A stretch of DNA of 64,000 nucleotides from Mesorhizobium sp. B2-1-1 (GCF_006442975.2 NZ_CP083954.1:5463501-5527500); one strand, 5' to 3'. Counted from the first letter of the stretch, positions 37,363-48,110 are shown. Translations and numbers: made by a program. The notes: a model not told the origin generated them from the sequence alone.

Positions 37363-39390
37363 CTACGCCGCTTGCCGGCTGCCGCCGTCCAGCCATTGGA
37401 GATCGGCAGGTGAAAGCGCGATGTCGAGGGCGCGCAAGCTGTCGTCCAGTTCGCCCAGCGTGCGCGGGCCGATCAACGGCACCGATGGGAAAGGCTGGTT
37501 GAGCACATAGGCGAGCGCAACATGGATCGGGCTCTTGCCCAGCCGCGCGGCAAGTTCGATCGCCCGGTCGCGGCGGCCGAAATTGCGCTCCGAGTACCAG
37601 ACCCGCACCAGCTCTTCATTGTCGCGCCGGTCGCGCCCGGCGCGTTCGGTGAAGAAGCCGCGCCCTTGGCTCGACCAGGCGAAATTCGGCATCTGCCGGG
37701 CGGTCAGCCAGGCTTTCCAGTCATCGGTGGAGGAGGTCACGCAACCGGCCCAGATCGGCTCCAGCATTTCGGCCAGCGAGAAGTTGTTGGAGAGCGCGCC
37801 GGGCTTTTGCTTGCCGGTGCGCTCGGCATAGGCGATCGCCTCGTCCATGCGCTGCATCGTCCAGTTCGAGCCGCCGAACGGGCCACGGATGCGGCCTGCC
37901 TTGATCTCGCGGTCCATCGCATCGACGAATTCTCCGACGGGCACGTCCGGATTGTCGCGATGCATGAAATAGATATCGACATGGTCGGTCTGCAGGCGGT
38001 CGAGCGACTGGTCGAGCTGCTTGCCGATCACGTCGGGATAGCAGAGCGGGGAATGCGCACCCTTGGCGATGACCACCGATTGCTCGCGCACGCCACGGTT
38101 CTTCAGCCATAGCCCAAGCAGCGTCTCGGTGTAGCCGCCGCCATAGACATAGCCGGTGTCGAACAGATTGCCACCAGCCTCGAAGAAGGCATCGAGCAGG
38201 ATCGAACCCGAGGAGAAAGTGCGGAAATCCTCGAAACCGAGCGCCACGATCGAGGCCGGCTTCGACAGGCCCGGAATGGCGCGTTTGGCGATCGCCGTGC
38301 CGCCGGATCGCAAGGGCCGGTCGGCGATGGTGTTGGTGCGTCGCGAGGCCTTTTCGATCTCGTACTCCAACCCCACAGCCGCGCGCCATCTGTCGAGCAC
38401 GCGCAAGGTGCCGAGGCTGTCGGCCCAGGCCATGCCCGGCCAGGCGAACTCCTGCCGGCCGGCAAGGATGGCGTCCCCGGCGGCGTCGACTTCGAAGGAA
38501 TAGACGTGACGCTTTTCGTTCACGCTGATGGTTTCGCGCACGCCGTCCGCGCCGATCACATCGATCCGGCCGAGGCCGACATCGCGGTCGCCGCCGGCGA
38601 ACCAGAAATCCGGCACTTCGATGCGGCCCCTGGTGCCGAAAATCCTGAGCACATTGTCCTGGTTGAGGGAGATGCTGCAGGAGACCTCGGCGACGATGCC
38701 GCCCGGGAAATGCAGCAGCGCGGAGGCCCATTCGTCGACGCCGGACTGGCCAAGATGGGCAACGCCGGTCACCTTGTCCGGCTCGAGGAACGGCTTGCCG
38801 GCCGCGGCGCCGGCAATCAGCCGCGCCATCGAGACGGGATAGCCGCCGACGTCCAGGATGCCACCGCCGGCGAGGTCGTTGGCATAAAGCCGGTGCTGCG
38901 GCATGAAATCAGGCATGGCAAAACCGAAGCTCGACTTGATCATCCTGATCTCGCCGATGACGCTGGATTTGATCAGTTCCACCAGCTTCAGCGTCTGCGG
39001 GTGCAGCCGGTACATGAAGGCCTCGCCGAGAAAGGTGCCGGCCTTGCGCGCCGCATGCATCATGGCGTCGGCCTCGAAGGCGGTCAGCGCCAGCGGCTTT
39101 TCGCACAGCACATGCTTTCCCGCGTCCGCCGCCCGGATCGCCCATTGCGCGTGGCCCGGGTGCGGGACCGAAATGTAGATCGCGTCGATTTCCGCGTCAG
39201 TGAGCAATGCTTCGTAGCCCTCGAGAATGCGCGCGCCGGGAAAGCTCTGCGCCAAACTCGGCTTGCCCGGATCGCGCGCACCGATGGCGACCAGCTTTCC
39301 GTTGCGGGAGCCGGCGACGCCGCCGGCGAAGGCCTTGGCGATGCTGCCCGGGCCGAGAATGCCCCAGCGGATGGGCGTGGTTGCAGTCAT
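37363..39390 (-). CDS. Fused Gfo/Idh/MocA oxidoreductase - aldo/keto reductase
   Basis: 675 aa from ATG 39390, spaced correctly from AAGGAG; an ATG at 39396 is too close. Residues 1-350 are a Gfo/Idh/MocA dehydrogenase: WGILGPGSIAKAFAGGV for NAD(P), HVLCEKPLALTAFEADAM with the catalytic EKP, and GGGILDVGGYPV. Residues about 385-675 are an aldo/keto reductase with its full tetrad: D and Y in LFDTGYVYGGG, K in VVIAKGAH, H in IYFMHRDNP. The two are normally separate proteins. It is last in a sugar-ABC operon, so sequential redox steps on the imported sugar are plausible. Confidence 0.87.
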   Translation of the reverse strand: MTATTPIRWGILGPGSIAKAFAGGVAGSRNGKLVAIGARDPGKPSLAQSFPGARILEGYEALLTDAEIDAIYISVPHPGHAQWAIRAADAGKHVLCEKPLALTAFEADAMMHAARKAGTFLGEAFMYRLHPQTLKLVELIKSSVIGEIRMIKSSFGFAMPDFMPQHRLYANDLAGGGILDVGGYPVSMARLIAGAAAGKPFLEPDKVTGVAHLGQSGVDEWASALLHFPGGIVAEVSCSISLNQDNVLRIFGTRGRIEVPDFWFAGGDRDVGLGRIDVIGADGVRETISVNEKRHVYSFEVDAAGDAILAGRQEFAWPGMAWADSLGTLRVLDRWRAAVGLEYEIEKASRRTNTIADRPLRSGGTAIAKRAIPGLSKPASIVALGFEDFRTFSSGSILLDAFFEAGGNLFDTGYVYGGGYTETLLGLWLKNRGVREQSVVIAKGAHSPLCYPDVIGKQLDQSLDRLQTDHVDIYFMHRDNPDVPVGEFVDAMDREIKAGRIRGPFGGSNWTMQRMDEAIAYAERTGKQKPGALSNNFSLAEMLEPIWAGCVTSSTDDWKAWLTARQMPNFAWSSQGRGFFTERAGRDRRDNEELVRVWYSERNFGRRDRAIELAARLGKSPIHVALAYVLNQPFPSVPLIGPRTLGELDDSLRALDIALSPADLQWLDGGSRQAA

Positions 39391-39426
39391 TGTCATTCTC
39401 CTTGCGGGATGGGAAAGGGCAGCCGA

Positions 39427-40506
<1,080 letters not shown>

Positions 40507-40514
40507 GCCTACCC

Positions 40515-41351
40515 TTACTTGACCGCGCCGGCGGCGATGCCGGCAATGAAATGGCGTTGCAGCAGCACGAACACGATCAGCATCGGCACCGTCAGCATTA
40601 CCGCGCCCGCCATGATGCCGCCCCACGACACTTTGGTGAGGCCGATCAGCGTGCCGAGCGCCACCGGTGCGGTCATCGCGCCGGGCTGGCTGTTGATCAA
40701 AAGCGGCCAGAGATAATTGTTCCAGGACGCCAGGAACAGGATGATGCAAAGGGCGGCCAGCATCGGCCGCGCCAGCGGCAGCGCGATGAAGACGAAGATG
40801 CGCCACTCCTTCACGCCTTCGACGCGGGCGGCATCGAACAGGTCATCGGGCATCATGGAAAAGCTCTGGCGCATGAACAGCACGCCCAGCGAATTGAACA
40901 GCGGCGGCACGATCAACGCCACCCAGGTATTGGCGAGCTTGAAATCGCGCGCCACCATGATGAATTGCGGGATCAGCACCACCGCATAGGGAAGCGTGAT
41001 GGTGCCCAGGATGATGGCGACGACCAAGCCCTTGCCGACGAACCGGTAACGCGCCAGCGCCCAGCCGGCCATCGACGTCAGCAGCACCGACAGAAAAGTG
41101 TAGGTGACCGCCACCGAGACGGAGATGAAAATCGCGCCGACAAAGTCGGTGTCGCGCTGCAGGTTGTTGAAATTGTCCACGAAATTGCCATGCGGCAGCA
41201 ACTCGATGCCGGGGCTGAAGATGCCGTTGTCCGGCATGGTCGAGAACACGACCATCATCCACAGCGGAAACAGCCAGATCAGCGCCAGTGGCGTGAGAAA
41301 GAGATGCAGCAAAAGGCTGCGCTTCAGCCTGGCCGAGGCGAGCGAGCTCAT
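40515..41351 (-). CDS. Sugar ABC transporter permease (MalG-like)
   Basis: 278 aa from ATG 41351, which overlaps the stop of the MalF-like gene (ATGA). It has six membrane segments. The EAA loop is [29 protein letters not shown], the coupling site for the MalK-like ATPase. The N-terminus [20 protein letters not shown] is typical of MalG/UgpE. Confidence 0.9.
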   Translation of the reverse strand: MSSLASARLKRSLLLHLFLTPLALIWLFPLWMMVVFSTMPDNGIFSPGIELLPHGNFVDNFNNLQRDTDFVGAIFISVSVAVTYTFLSVLLTSMAGWALARYRFVGKGLVVAIILGTITLPYAVVLIPQFIMVARDFKLANTWVALIVPPLFNSLGVLFMRQSFSMMPDDLFDAARVEGVKEWRIFVFIALPLARPMLAALCIILFLASWNNYLWPLLINSQPGAMTAPVALGTLIGLTKVSWGGIMAGAVMLTVPMLIVFVLLQRHFIAGIAAGAVK

Positions 41352-42208
41352 TTCGGTTCCCTCGTCAGCCACAGTTGCACCAGCGTGATGGCGATCGCCA
41401 GCCCCGCCATGGTGTAGGCGACGGCCGAGGCGTAGCCGAAATTGAGCGACCGGAAGCCCTGGCGATAGAGCAGCAGGCCGAGCGTCTCGGTGCCGCCGCC
41501 AGGTCCGCCGCGTTCGGTGATCAGGAACGGCTCGGTGAACAGCTGCATGGTGCCGATGATCGACAGCACGGTGCAGAACACGATGACCGGCTTCAACAGC
41601 GGCAAGGTGATGAAGAAGAACTGCTTGAGCTTGCTGACCCGGTCGAGCGTCGCCGCCTCGTAGACGTCCTCGGGGATGGATTGCATGCCGGCCAGAAGGA
41701 TGATGGCGTTGTAGCCGGCCCAGCGCCAGGTGACCGCGATCATGATCAGCGCCATGGCCGGGGTGACATTGGAGAACCAGTCGATCTTTGGCAGCCCGAC
41801 GCTGTTCAGGAGCTTGTTGATGATGCCGAAATCGAGGTTGAACATCAGCCGGAACACCGCGGAGTAGGCGACCTCGCCGACCACCACGGGAGCGAAGAAG
41901 GCAAAGCGGTAAAGTCCCCTCGCCCTCAGGAGCGGCGAATTCAAAAGCACGGCCATCACCATCGCCAACGCGATCATCACGGGCACCTGGATGACGAGGA
42001 TGAGCAGCGTGTTCTTCAGCGCATTGAAGAAGGCCGGATCGCCGATCAGCCGGCCCCAGTTGAAGCCGGGTGCAAAGCGCCATGGCACGGTGCGCGTCGC
42101 CTGGAACGAGATCAGGAACGAAGAGATGATCGGCCATACCCAGAAGACGGAGAAGATCAGCAAATAGGGCGCGAGGAAACGATAGGCCGTGGCGTTGCGG
42201 TTGCGCAT
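41348..42208 (-). CDS. Sugar ABC transporter permease (MalF/UgpA-like)
   Basis: 286 aa, starting MRNRNATAYRFLAPYLLIF. The EAA loop is EDVYEAATLDRVSKLKQFFFITLPLLKPV. It forms the transmembrane heterodimer with the MalG-like protein, whose start overlaps its stop. A GC hairpin lies upstream, after the binding-protein gene. Confidence 0.9.
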   Translation of the reverse strand: MRNRNATAYRFLAPYLLIFSVFWVWPIISSFLISFQATRTVPWRFAPGFNWGRLIGDPAFFNALKNTLLILVIQVPVMIALAMVMAVLLNSPLLRARGLYRFAFFAPVVVGEVAYSAVFRLMFNLDFGIINKLLNSVGLPKIDWFSNVTPAMALIMIAVTWRWAGYNAIILLAGMQSIPEDVYEAATLDRVSKLKQFFFITLPLLKPVIVFCTVLSIIGTMQLFTEPFLITERGGPGGGTETLGLLLYRQGFRSLNFGYASAVAYTMAGLAIAITLVQLWLTREPK

Positions 42209-42326
42209 CGTGCTCCTCCTTCTCTCGTCGGCGTTTCAAGCTGTGGTCCCGCGCGCAGCGGCAACCGGTTGGTCGGGACATGCGACATTTCACACGTCCC
42301 GCGAGGAAGCCCCGCGGGCCGCGGTC

Positions 42327-42357
42327 GGGTCCGGGCGGCGCATGCCTGCCCGGACCC
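42327..42357 (-). other. Intercistronic hairpin after the second sugar-binding protein gene
   Basis: A 10-bp perfect stem (GGGTCCGGGC with GCCCGGACCC) around an 11-base loop, between the binding-protein stop (42369) and the permease start (42208). It has the same position and form as the hairpin at 32498, consistent with an mRNA stabiliser that raises binding-protein levels. Confidence 0.55.
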
Positions 42358-42368
42358 CGTCTGGGAGG

Positions 42369-43640
42369 TTATGACTTGACCGGCAGCCCGGTCGCCGCCG
42401 CGATCTGGCTGGCGGCATCGTCGAGGGCTGCCTTGGCGTCGGGATAGCCGCCGGCGAGATATTTGGTCTGCACGGCGCGCATGATGATCTCCGCGTCGCT
42501 CTGGAACTGCGTGCCGCGGCTGGGGACGATCTTGGGCAGAGTGGCGAGGATGTCTTTCCACACCGCCTGGCCGCCCCAATAGGGCAGGCCGTCCGAGACG
42601 TAAGGGTCGTTCAACGCAGACACCAGCGAGGGGACGAGGCCGAACTCCTTCAGCATGGTGATCTGGCCCTCATTGGTTTCGAGCGTGTATTTCAGGTACT
42701 CGTAAGCCGCTTCCTTGTTCTTCGACCCCGAAGTGATGGCCAGCGACGAGCCGCCGAGATTGGCGGCGCGTGGCCCATCGGCGGTAAGGCTCGGCATCAG
42801 GTAGACGCCCCATTTGCCGTTTTCGCCAGCCGATTCGGTGCGGATGGTGCCTTCATACCAGCCGCCATAGACCTGGGTGGCAACGGTGCCGGCGGTGTTG
42901 TTGGTGATCTTGGTGCCCCAGTCGGCCGAGGAGATGATGCCGGCGTCCTTCATCTCCTTGATCTTGGCCAGCGTATCGATGCATTTCGGCTGGTTCACCG
43001 TGATCGACTGGCCATCCTCGGAGAAATAGCCGCAGCCTTGTTCATTGGAGATCATGCGGAAGAATTCGGTGTCGCCGTTGAAGTCGGCGTTGGTCATGGT
43101 GACGCCGGGATTGGCGGCCTGGATCTTCTTGCCGGCGGCGATGAAATCGTCCCAGGTCTTGATCGACGCCGGATCGACGCCGGCCTTTTGGTAGAAGTCG
43201 CGGCGGTAGAAGGCGGCGACCGGGCCGGAATCCCACGGCATCGCATAGGCCTTGTCGCCGACCTCGAGCTCGGTGCGCTTGAAATCGGGGAATTTCGCCT
43301 GGTCCTCGGCGCTGTAGCCCAGCGTGTGCAGGTCGACAAAGCAATCGGGAAATTGGCTCCAGTAATTCTCGGCCTCGCCGTTCTCGATGGTAACGACATC
43401 AGGCAGGCCGACGCCACCGGCGGCGCATCCGGCGATCGATTTGTCATAGGTCGGCTGGTTGCCGAGATCCTGGACGGTGACCTTGATGTCAGGATGCAGC
43501 TTGTTGAACCCGGCAATCGTCGCCTTCAGCGACGAGGCGGCGATGTTCCAGCTCCAGATGGTGATTTCGCCCGATTGCGCGAAGGCCGGGGCTGAACCCA
43601 AGGCAAGCGCGAGCGCGGCGCAGGACAGTGTGATGCGCAT
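42369..43640 (-). CDS. Extracellular sugar-binding protein (SBP_bac_1) of a CUT1 ABC transporter
   Basis: 423 aa. There is a signal peptide (MRITLSCAALALALGSAPAF, cleavage near AFA-QS). Typical solute-binding features are EITIWSWNIAASSLKATIAG, the ligand-side AMPWDSGPVAAFYRRDFYQKAG and AANLGGSSLAITSGSKNKEAA. It is the first gene of the operon binding protein - MalF - MalG - MalK - Gfo/AKR fusion. The sugar is not known. Confidence 0.9.
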   Translation of the reverse strand: MRITLSCAALALALGSAPAFAQSGEITIWSWNIAASSLKATIAGFNKLHPDIKVTVQDLGNQPTYDKSIAGCAAGGVGLPDVVTIENGEAENYWSQFPDCFVDLHTLGYSAEDQAKFPDFKRTELEVGDKAYAMPWDSGPVAAFYRRDFYQKAGVDPASIKTWDDFIAAGKKIQAANPGVTMTNADFNGDTEFFRMISNEQGCGYFSEDGQSITVNQPKCIDTLAKIKEMKDAGIISSADWGTKITNNTAGTVATQVYGGWYEGTIRTESAGENGKWGVYLMPSLTADGPRAANLGGSSLAITSGSKNKEAAYEYLKYTLETNEGQITMLKEFGLVPSLVSALNDPYVSDGLPYWGGQAVWKDILATLPKIVPSRGTQFQSDAEIIMRAVQTKYLAGGYPDAKAALDDAASQIAAATGLPVKS

Positions 43641-43744
43641 TGAAATCCTCCCATTTCATTTGCTCTCTCTGCGAGCCGGGCTAGACTATGCGGCGCGGAA
43701 GGCTTGTCCCCGACAAAGGGAATACGAAATTGGCGGAAAGTAAG

Positions 43745-44617
43745 ATGCCGGACCGGCCGTTTTACCAGCCTGGCGCCAGCAGCGTGGAAGGAATGCCGCT
43801 GCTGTTGCAGATGTTCCACACCGCTCCCCTGGTGATGCTCAAGCCGCATTGGCATGCGCAGGTCGAGGTGAACTTCATCGTGCGCGGCAGCGTGCATTAC
43901 CGCATGAACGACCACGAAATCTCGCTTTCGGCCGGTGAGATGTGTCTGTTCTGGGGCGGACTGCCGCACCAGATGGACGATTTGAGCGACGACGCCATCT
44001 ATGCCGGCGCGCATCTGCCGCTGGTGCATTTCTTCCGGCTGCATCTGCCGGCTGACATACGTCACCGGCTGATGACGGGTGCCACGCTGGTGACCAGCGC
44101 CACCGATCAGTCCGACAACGATAATTTCCACCGCTGGAACCGCTACGCCCGCTCCGGCGACCCGGCCAAGGCGGAGCACGCCGTCAACGAACTGTTGCTG
44201 CGGCTCGAGCGGGTGCGGTTCGAGCCGTACAGGCTGGTGCCGGAAAATGCGGCCGGACAGGAAGCGGGCAGTCCGTTCGACCAGCAGTCGTCGCGCAATG
44301 TCGGGCGCATGTGCGATTTCATCGCCGAGAATTTCCTCTACGACATCGATTGCATGAACATAGCGGCGGCCGCCGACCTCCATCCCAAATACGCCATGAG
44401 CATCTTCAAGAAATCGACCGGCATGACACTCAACGAATATGTCAACCTGTTGCGGCTGAGCTATGCGCAGGCGCTGCTCATGCACCAGGATGCCAATGTG
44501 CTCAGGGTCGCGATGGATTCGGGCTTCGGTTCGCTCAGCGCCTTCAACAAGTCGTTCCGGAAGCTCGCCGGCATGACACCTACGGATTTTCGCAAGGGAT
44601 TGGCGGGCGCCAGATAG
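43745..44617 (+). CDS. AraC-family transcriptional regulator of the sugar ABC operon
   Basis: 290 aa from ATG 43745 with GGAAAG upstream; ATG 43688 would add 19 residues and lacks a ribosome site. The N-terminal cupin has PHWHAQVEVNFIVRGSVHYR and LSAGEMCLFWGGLPHQM. The C-terminal HTH pair is NIAAAADLHPKYAMSIFKK and RVAMDSGFGSLSAFNKSFRK. It is divergent from the binding-protein gene across 104 bp and so probably controls that operon in response to its sugar. Confidence 0.87.
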   Translation: MPDRPFYQPGASSVEGMPLLLQMFHTAPLVMLKPHWHAQVEVNFIVRGSVHYRMNDHEISLSAGEMCLFWGGLPHQMDDLSDDAIYAGAHLPLVHFFRLHLPADIRHRLMTGATLVTSATDQSDNDNFHRWNRYARSGDPAKAEHAVNELLLRLERVRFEPYRLVPENAAGQEAGSPFDQQSSRNVGRMCDFIAENFLYDIDCMNIAAAADLHPKYAMSIFKKSTGMTLNEYVNLLRLSYAQALLMHQDANVLRVAMDSGFGSLSAFNKSFRKLAGMTPTDFRKGLAGAR

Positions 44618-44688
44618 CGGCGGCGTGGCGCGGAAACCAGCGCATCGGGCGGCACTTCTTTTCCTGCCGGAAATCCACATCTGGGCGC

Positions 44689-44716
44689 TGGACAGGCCGG
44701 ATTCCCATGCTATAAC
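44689..44716 (+). promoter_or_regulatory. Candidate promoter of tRNA-Phe
   Basis: TGGACA at 44689-44694 and TATAAC at 44711-44716 with a 16-base spacer form a near-consensus sigma-70 promoter, about 75 bp upstream of the mature tRNA 5' end. Confidence 0.5.
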
Positions 44717-44788
44717 CCACGCGCTTTCAAGGGACGCCCACGGCGCTTCCATGAAATCCGGAGCGCGAGTTTTCGTTAGCCGGAACAG

Positions 44789-44864
<76 letters not shown>

Positions 44865-45025
44865 TTTCACTTTCCCATCGCTTCTCACGACGTCTCACCA
44901 GTCAATACAAATCAATGACTTAGCCCAGTTTGGCGGTTTATGGTGACCCACCGCGTACCGTTGCAACGCATCGGTTTGTGGGTAACGATTTCGGCGTTAC
45001 CCATTACCCGGGAGGTCCGTTACCC

Positions 45026-46213
45026 ATGTCTCTCTCTGACTTCGCCTGCAAGAACGCTAGGCCCAAAGACAAGCCGTATCGTCTTGCGGATGGCGACGGG
45101 CTTTATCTCCTCGTCCGCACCAACGGCTCCAGACTCTGGCAACTGCGGTACCGCTACCTGGAGAAGGAAAATATACTCTCCTTTGGAAAATACCCGCTGG
45201 TGTCACTTCTCGACGCGAGAGGAAAGCGCGACGACGCCAAGAGGCTGTTGATCGCCGGCATCAACCCCTCCATCAAACGCAAAGAGGAGAAGACTGCCGC
45301 CATCACGGAAGCACGCACCACCTTCGCCTTGGTCGCCGAGGAGTACGTCACGCGGATGGAGGAACGGGATGCTGCGGCGGCTACCATCACCAAAACCAAA
45401 TGGCTCCTGGAAGATCTGGCTGGCCCACTCGCCAAACGCCCTATTAACGAGATCACTCCAGCCGAAATTTTCCAACTCCTCCAGAAGATCGAAAAGAGTG
45501 GTCGAAGAGAGACAGCGCGGCGTTTACGCGGCGTGATAGGCAGCGTCTTCCGCTTGGCCATTGTCACCTTACGGGCAGAGGCCGATCCAACCCTACACCT
45601 CCGGGGCGCTCTCCAGCCGCCAAAAGTCAACGGTCGTGCCGCTATCACCGATGAAAAGAAATTCGGCAAGCTCCTGATGACGGTCGACGAATACGACGGC
45701 TGGCCAACCATCAAAGCCGCCCTCCAGTTTCTCGCCCTCACCTGTGTCCGTCCCGGCGAAGTACGGGGCGCCACCCGCGACGAGTTCGACCGAAAGAAGG
45801 CCGTCTGGCATATTCCAGCTGAGCGCATGAAGATGCGTGCTCCGCACGACGTACCACTGTCCAAACAGGCGCTTTCGGTTTTGGAAGGGGTCTGGCAGCT
45901 CTCAGAGGACGGCGGCCTGGTGTTTCCTTCGATCCGCTCCACAAAACGGCCGCTTTCCGAGAACGCCATGAACGCTGCGCTACGACGTATGGGCTACGGA
46001 AAGGACGAAGTGACCGCCCATGGTTTCCGGGTGACCGCCAGCACCATCCTCAACGCCCGCGACTACGATCCAGACGTGATTGAAGCTGTCCTGGCGCACC
46101 AGGACAGGAACGCCATCCGGCGGACCTACAACCGAGCGACCTATTGGGAGCAGCGGGTCACGCTAATGCAGGAGTGGGGAGATCTGCTAGACGCGTTGAA
46201 GGCGAACCATTAG
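45026..46213 (+). CDS. P4-type tyrosine recombinase (site-specific integrase)
   Basis: 395 aa from ATG 45026 with GGGAGG upstream; an upstream frame from 44930 has no support. The N-terminus is the DUF4102 arm-binding domain (YRLADGDGLYLLVRTNGSRL). The catalytic set is R242 (CVRPGEVRGAT), H332 and R335 (HGFRVTAST), H358 (LAHQDRN) and Y368 (RRTYNRATY). It inserts and excises the island at the neighbouring tRNA-Phe. All active residues are present, so it may still work. Confidence 0.93.
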   Translation: MSLSDFACKNARPKDKPYRLADGDGLYLLVRTNGSRLWQLRYRYLEKENILSFGKYPLVSLLDARGKRDDAKRLLIAGINPSIKRKEEKTAAITEARTTFALVAEEYVTRMEERDAAAATITKTKWLLEDLAGPLAKRPINEITPAEIFQLLQKIEKSGRRETARRLRGVIGSVFRLAIVTLRAEADPTLHLRGALQPPKVNGRAAITDEKKFGKLLMTVDEYDGWPTIKAALQFLALTCVRPGEVRGATRDEFDRKKAVWHIPAERMKMRAPHDVPLSKQALSVLEGVWQLSEDGGLVFPSIRSTKRPLSENAMNAALRRMGYGKDEVTAHGFRVTASTILNARDYDPDVIEAVLAHQDRNAIRRTYNRATYWEQRVTLMQEWGDLLDALKANH

Positions 46214-46290
46214 TCTTAAACGCATTCCACGATCGGATCGCTGTTTTCCGTGTTGGCGTTGACCGCTGCCGATATAGGTACTTGAGCCGT

Positions 46291-46830
46291 TCACCCGTGC
46301 GCCTCCAAGGCCGCGACGAGCTTGGTTGCTTCTTTCCGATGCCGCGCCACATCCGCGCGGGTAGCAGCCCGGTTTAACCGGTAGGCCGGCAGATCGCCAG
46401 CAATCGCCTTCAGGTCGCGCAGAACGGACACGATGTGCGGCCATGGAAAATCCGTCGGGTCGCCAATGTCCCGGTCGGCTCCGACAATCATTTCCAGTTT
46501 TGCCACGATACCCACGAGAGACTGAGCCGCGACGTTGGGAATCGCATCCTGAAATCGGAGTGCCTCGGTCATCGCAAACACCTCGGCCTCGCGAACCACC
46601 GCATATTCCGATCCTTCCTCCGACGCGGCCACCGAAGTTCGACGCGTTTTCTGTTGTCCATCGGTCAATACCGGAATTCCGGGATTGACCATCATTCGCG
46701 TCTCCAACCGCTGCTGCACCCGACACAGCACCAGCGACACGTGCCGAGCGCGGTGCCAGTCGGCCCACAAGTTCAAAGCGGGATCGGGAGAGTTCCCGAT
46801 AGAGACTGCAATTTGGCGAAAACCATTCAT
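46291..46830 (-). CDS. Hypothetical protein divergent from an XRE regulator
   Basis: 179 aa, unrecognised. It contains LWADWHRARHVSLVLCRVQQ, an EEGSEYAVVREAEVFAMTEAL helix and PTDFPWPHIVSVLRDLKAIA; soluble and mostly helical. No ribosome site is obvious before ATG 46830. It is convergent with the integrase and divergent from the XRE gene, with the twin palindromic operators between them, so it may be under XRE control. Confidence 0.55.
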   Translation of the reverse strand: MNGFRQIAVSIGNSPDPALNLWADWHRARHVSLVLCRVQQRLETRMMVNPGIPVLTDGQQKTRRTSVAASEEGSEYAVVREAEVFAMTEALRFQDAIPNVAAQSLVGIVAKLEMIVGADRDIGDPTDFPWPHIVSVLRDLKAIAGDLPAYRLNRAATRADVARHRKEATKLVAALEAHG

Positions 46831-46891
46831 TTCGGATGACCATTTGCGTTGACGACGGGGTTTCCCTCCATAGCATACTGAATGACGAATA

Positions 46892-46920
46892 GGAACTATC
46901 GTTCCTGGAATGATCGTTCC
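46892..46920. promoter_or_regulatory. Two tandem palindromic operators for the XRE regulator
   Basis: Two 14-bp palindromes, GGAACTATCGTTCC at 46892 and GGAATGATCGTTCC at 46907, are spaced 15 bp centre to centre. They lie just before the XRE start and in the divergent intergenic region. This is the classic layout for cooperative binding of a dimeric helix-turn-helix repressor. Confidence 0.65.
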
Positions 46921-46941
46921 ATTCCCGAGTTATCTCTTGGG

Positions 46942-47163
46942 ATGGACCTCAAGGAAACCTTGGCTATCAATTTACGGCGGGCAAGAAACAGCCGACATCT
47001 AACGCAAGAGGAATTGGCCGAGCGATCAGGCCTGAGCGCGCGCTATATTGGAGCGATTGAACGCGCCAGTGTATCGGCCAGTGTCACGGTTCTCGGCCGG
47101 ATCGCGGACGCGCTCGGAATGGACCCAGAAGCCCTGATCCGCGCGTCGAACAAGGGGTGTTGA
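46942..47163 (+). CDS. XRE-family helix-turn-helix regulator
   Basis: 73 aa from ATG 46942. An earlier in-frame start at 46882 would read through the palindromic operators and is less likely. It is a single HTH_3 domain: LRRARNSRHLTQEELAERSG, then LSARYIGAIERASVSASVTV, then LGRIADALGMDPEAL. It is probably a small autoregulated repressor of the divergent gene or of island functions. Confidence 0.85.
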   Translation: MDLKETLAINLRRARNSRHLTQEELAERSGLSARYIGAIERASVSASVTVLGRIADALGMDPEALIRASNKGC

Positions 47164-47669
47164 AGTAAGGCGTGCGCAAAGCCGCATGCGAGCTCGCCCT
47201 TTAGGAACACCGTAGCGCGGGCGGCGGTGCGCGTCGGCTTCGGGCTCATCTTGGTTGGTCGAAGATTGAGATGTGCGATAGCAAGAACTACCGTTGATTC
47301 GCTCATGCCAGACAGCGGCTTCGCGCCCCCAAATCGGACTGTCAATCGATCGAGGTCTCCGACGCCGAAAGGCAGCACCGATCGACCGTGGTGCCTGCCG
47401 CCCTCAAGACAACGAATGCGCTCCTGAAGCGCGTCCAGAGATGCAGGAGGGTCAAGACCGAAGCATGAAGTCGCGGTATGCTGCCGAAAGAAACGCTGCC
47501 TCTAGATGTCCGCCTCGTTCGGAAATGCGGACATGCTGCGTTGCCGAAGGTTCAGGAAGTCGAACGAACCCGGGGGGACTTGATGCCCTTTGGGGGCTAT
47601 TCGAACCACGCCACACGGTCGGCGACCGCGCTTGCGGCTCCTCCGGAGGCGGCAAGACCATGAACGGTT
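47164..47669. other. 506-bp stretch with no convincing gene
   Basis: Open frames occur on both strands, but none has a ribosome site or clear protein character. A small inverted repeat (TGTCCGC at 47507 and GCGGACA at 47527) is the only structure noted. It may be decayed island DNA. Confidence 0.45.
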
Positions 47670-48110
47670 TCATAACTTGGTTCTTGCGGACTCCCACCAC
47701 ATTTCCAGTGAGTCGCGGACATTTCGCGACCTCTCGATGACCGCGCATTCATGGAAATCCACGACTACGTGAACCATGTGGTCGCCAACCATCCTGGAGG
47801 TAATCGTCACCTCGGTCTTACCCTTCAATGGAAAAAACTTGTCGGGCTTCACACGGAATCGCCTGCACTGGTGTTCAACCAGAGCCTTGACCTTCTCATA
47901 GTCGATCTCGGGACGCGCTGACGATTTGGCGAGATCCTGCTTTTCAAGCAGAGCGGCAACCGATCCAAAACGTTCAGTGAATTTGCGTCTCAAGAGTATT
48001 GAATTGAGTCCGTGTTCAGCTGCGATCTCCTCTACTGCAGCGCCAAGCTCACACCCGCTTTCAACTTCGCCCCGCAAATCAGCAAGGGCATCTTCCAGTG
48101 CATTGGTCAT
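47670..48110 (-). CDS. Hypothetical protein downstream of the YhaN-like ATPase
   Basis: 146 aa, unrecognised. The N-terminal part (AAVEEIAAEHGLNSILLRRKF) could form a helix-turn-helix. The C-terminal part has VKPDKFFPLKGKTEVTITSR and HMVHVVVDFHECAVIE, suggesting an alpha/beta domain. No membrane segment. It starts 112 bp after the YhaN-like gene on the same strand and may be the third gene of that operon. Confidence 0.55.
   Translation of the reverse strand: MTNALEDALADLRGEVESGCELGAAVEEIAAEHGLNSILLRRKFTERFGSVAALLEKQDLAKSSARPEIDYEKVKALVEHQCRRFRVKPDKFFPLKGKTEVTITSRMVGDHMVHVVVDFHECAVIERSRNVRDSLEMWWESARTKL

Noticed and set aside
45154..45969. 271-aa minus-strand frame opposite the integrase
   Set aside because: The integrase has all catalytic residues and a ribosome site; this frame is Ser/Arg-rich without a domain.
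47550..47615. tRNA-like GTTCAGGAAGTCGAACGAAC stretch
   Set aside because: No acceptor stem or anticodon arm can be formed around it.
47294..47740. 148-aa plus-strand frame after the XRE gene
   Set aside because: No ribosome site, shadow-like Arg/Ser/Pro composition, and it runs into the opposite-strand gene at 47670.
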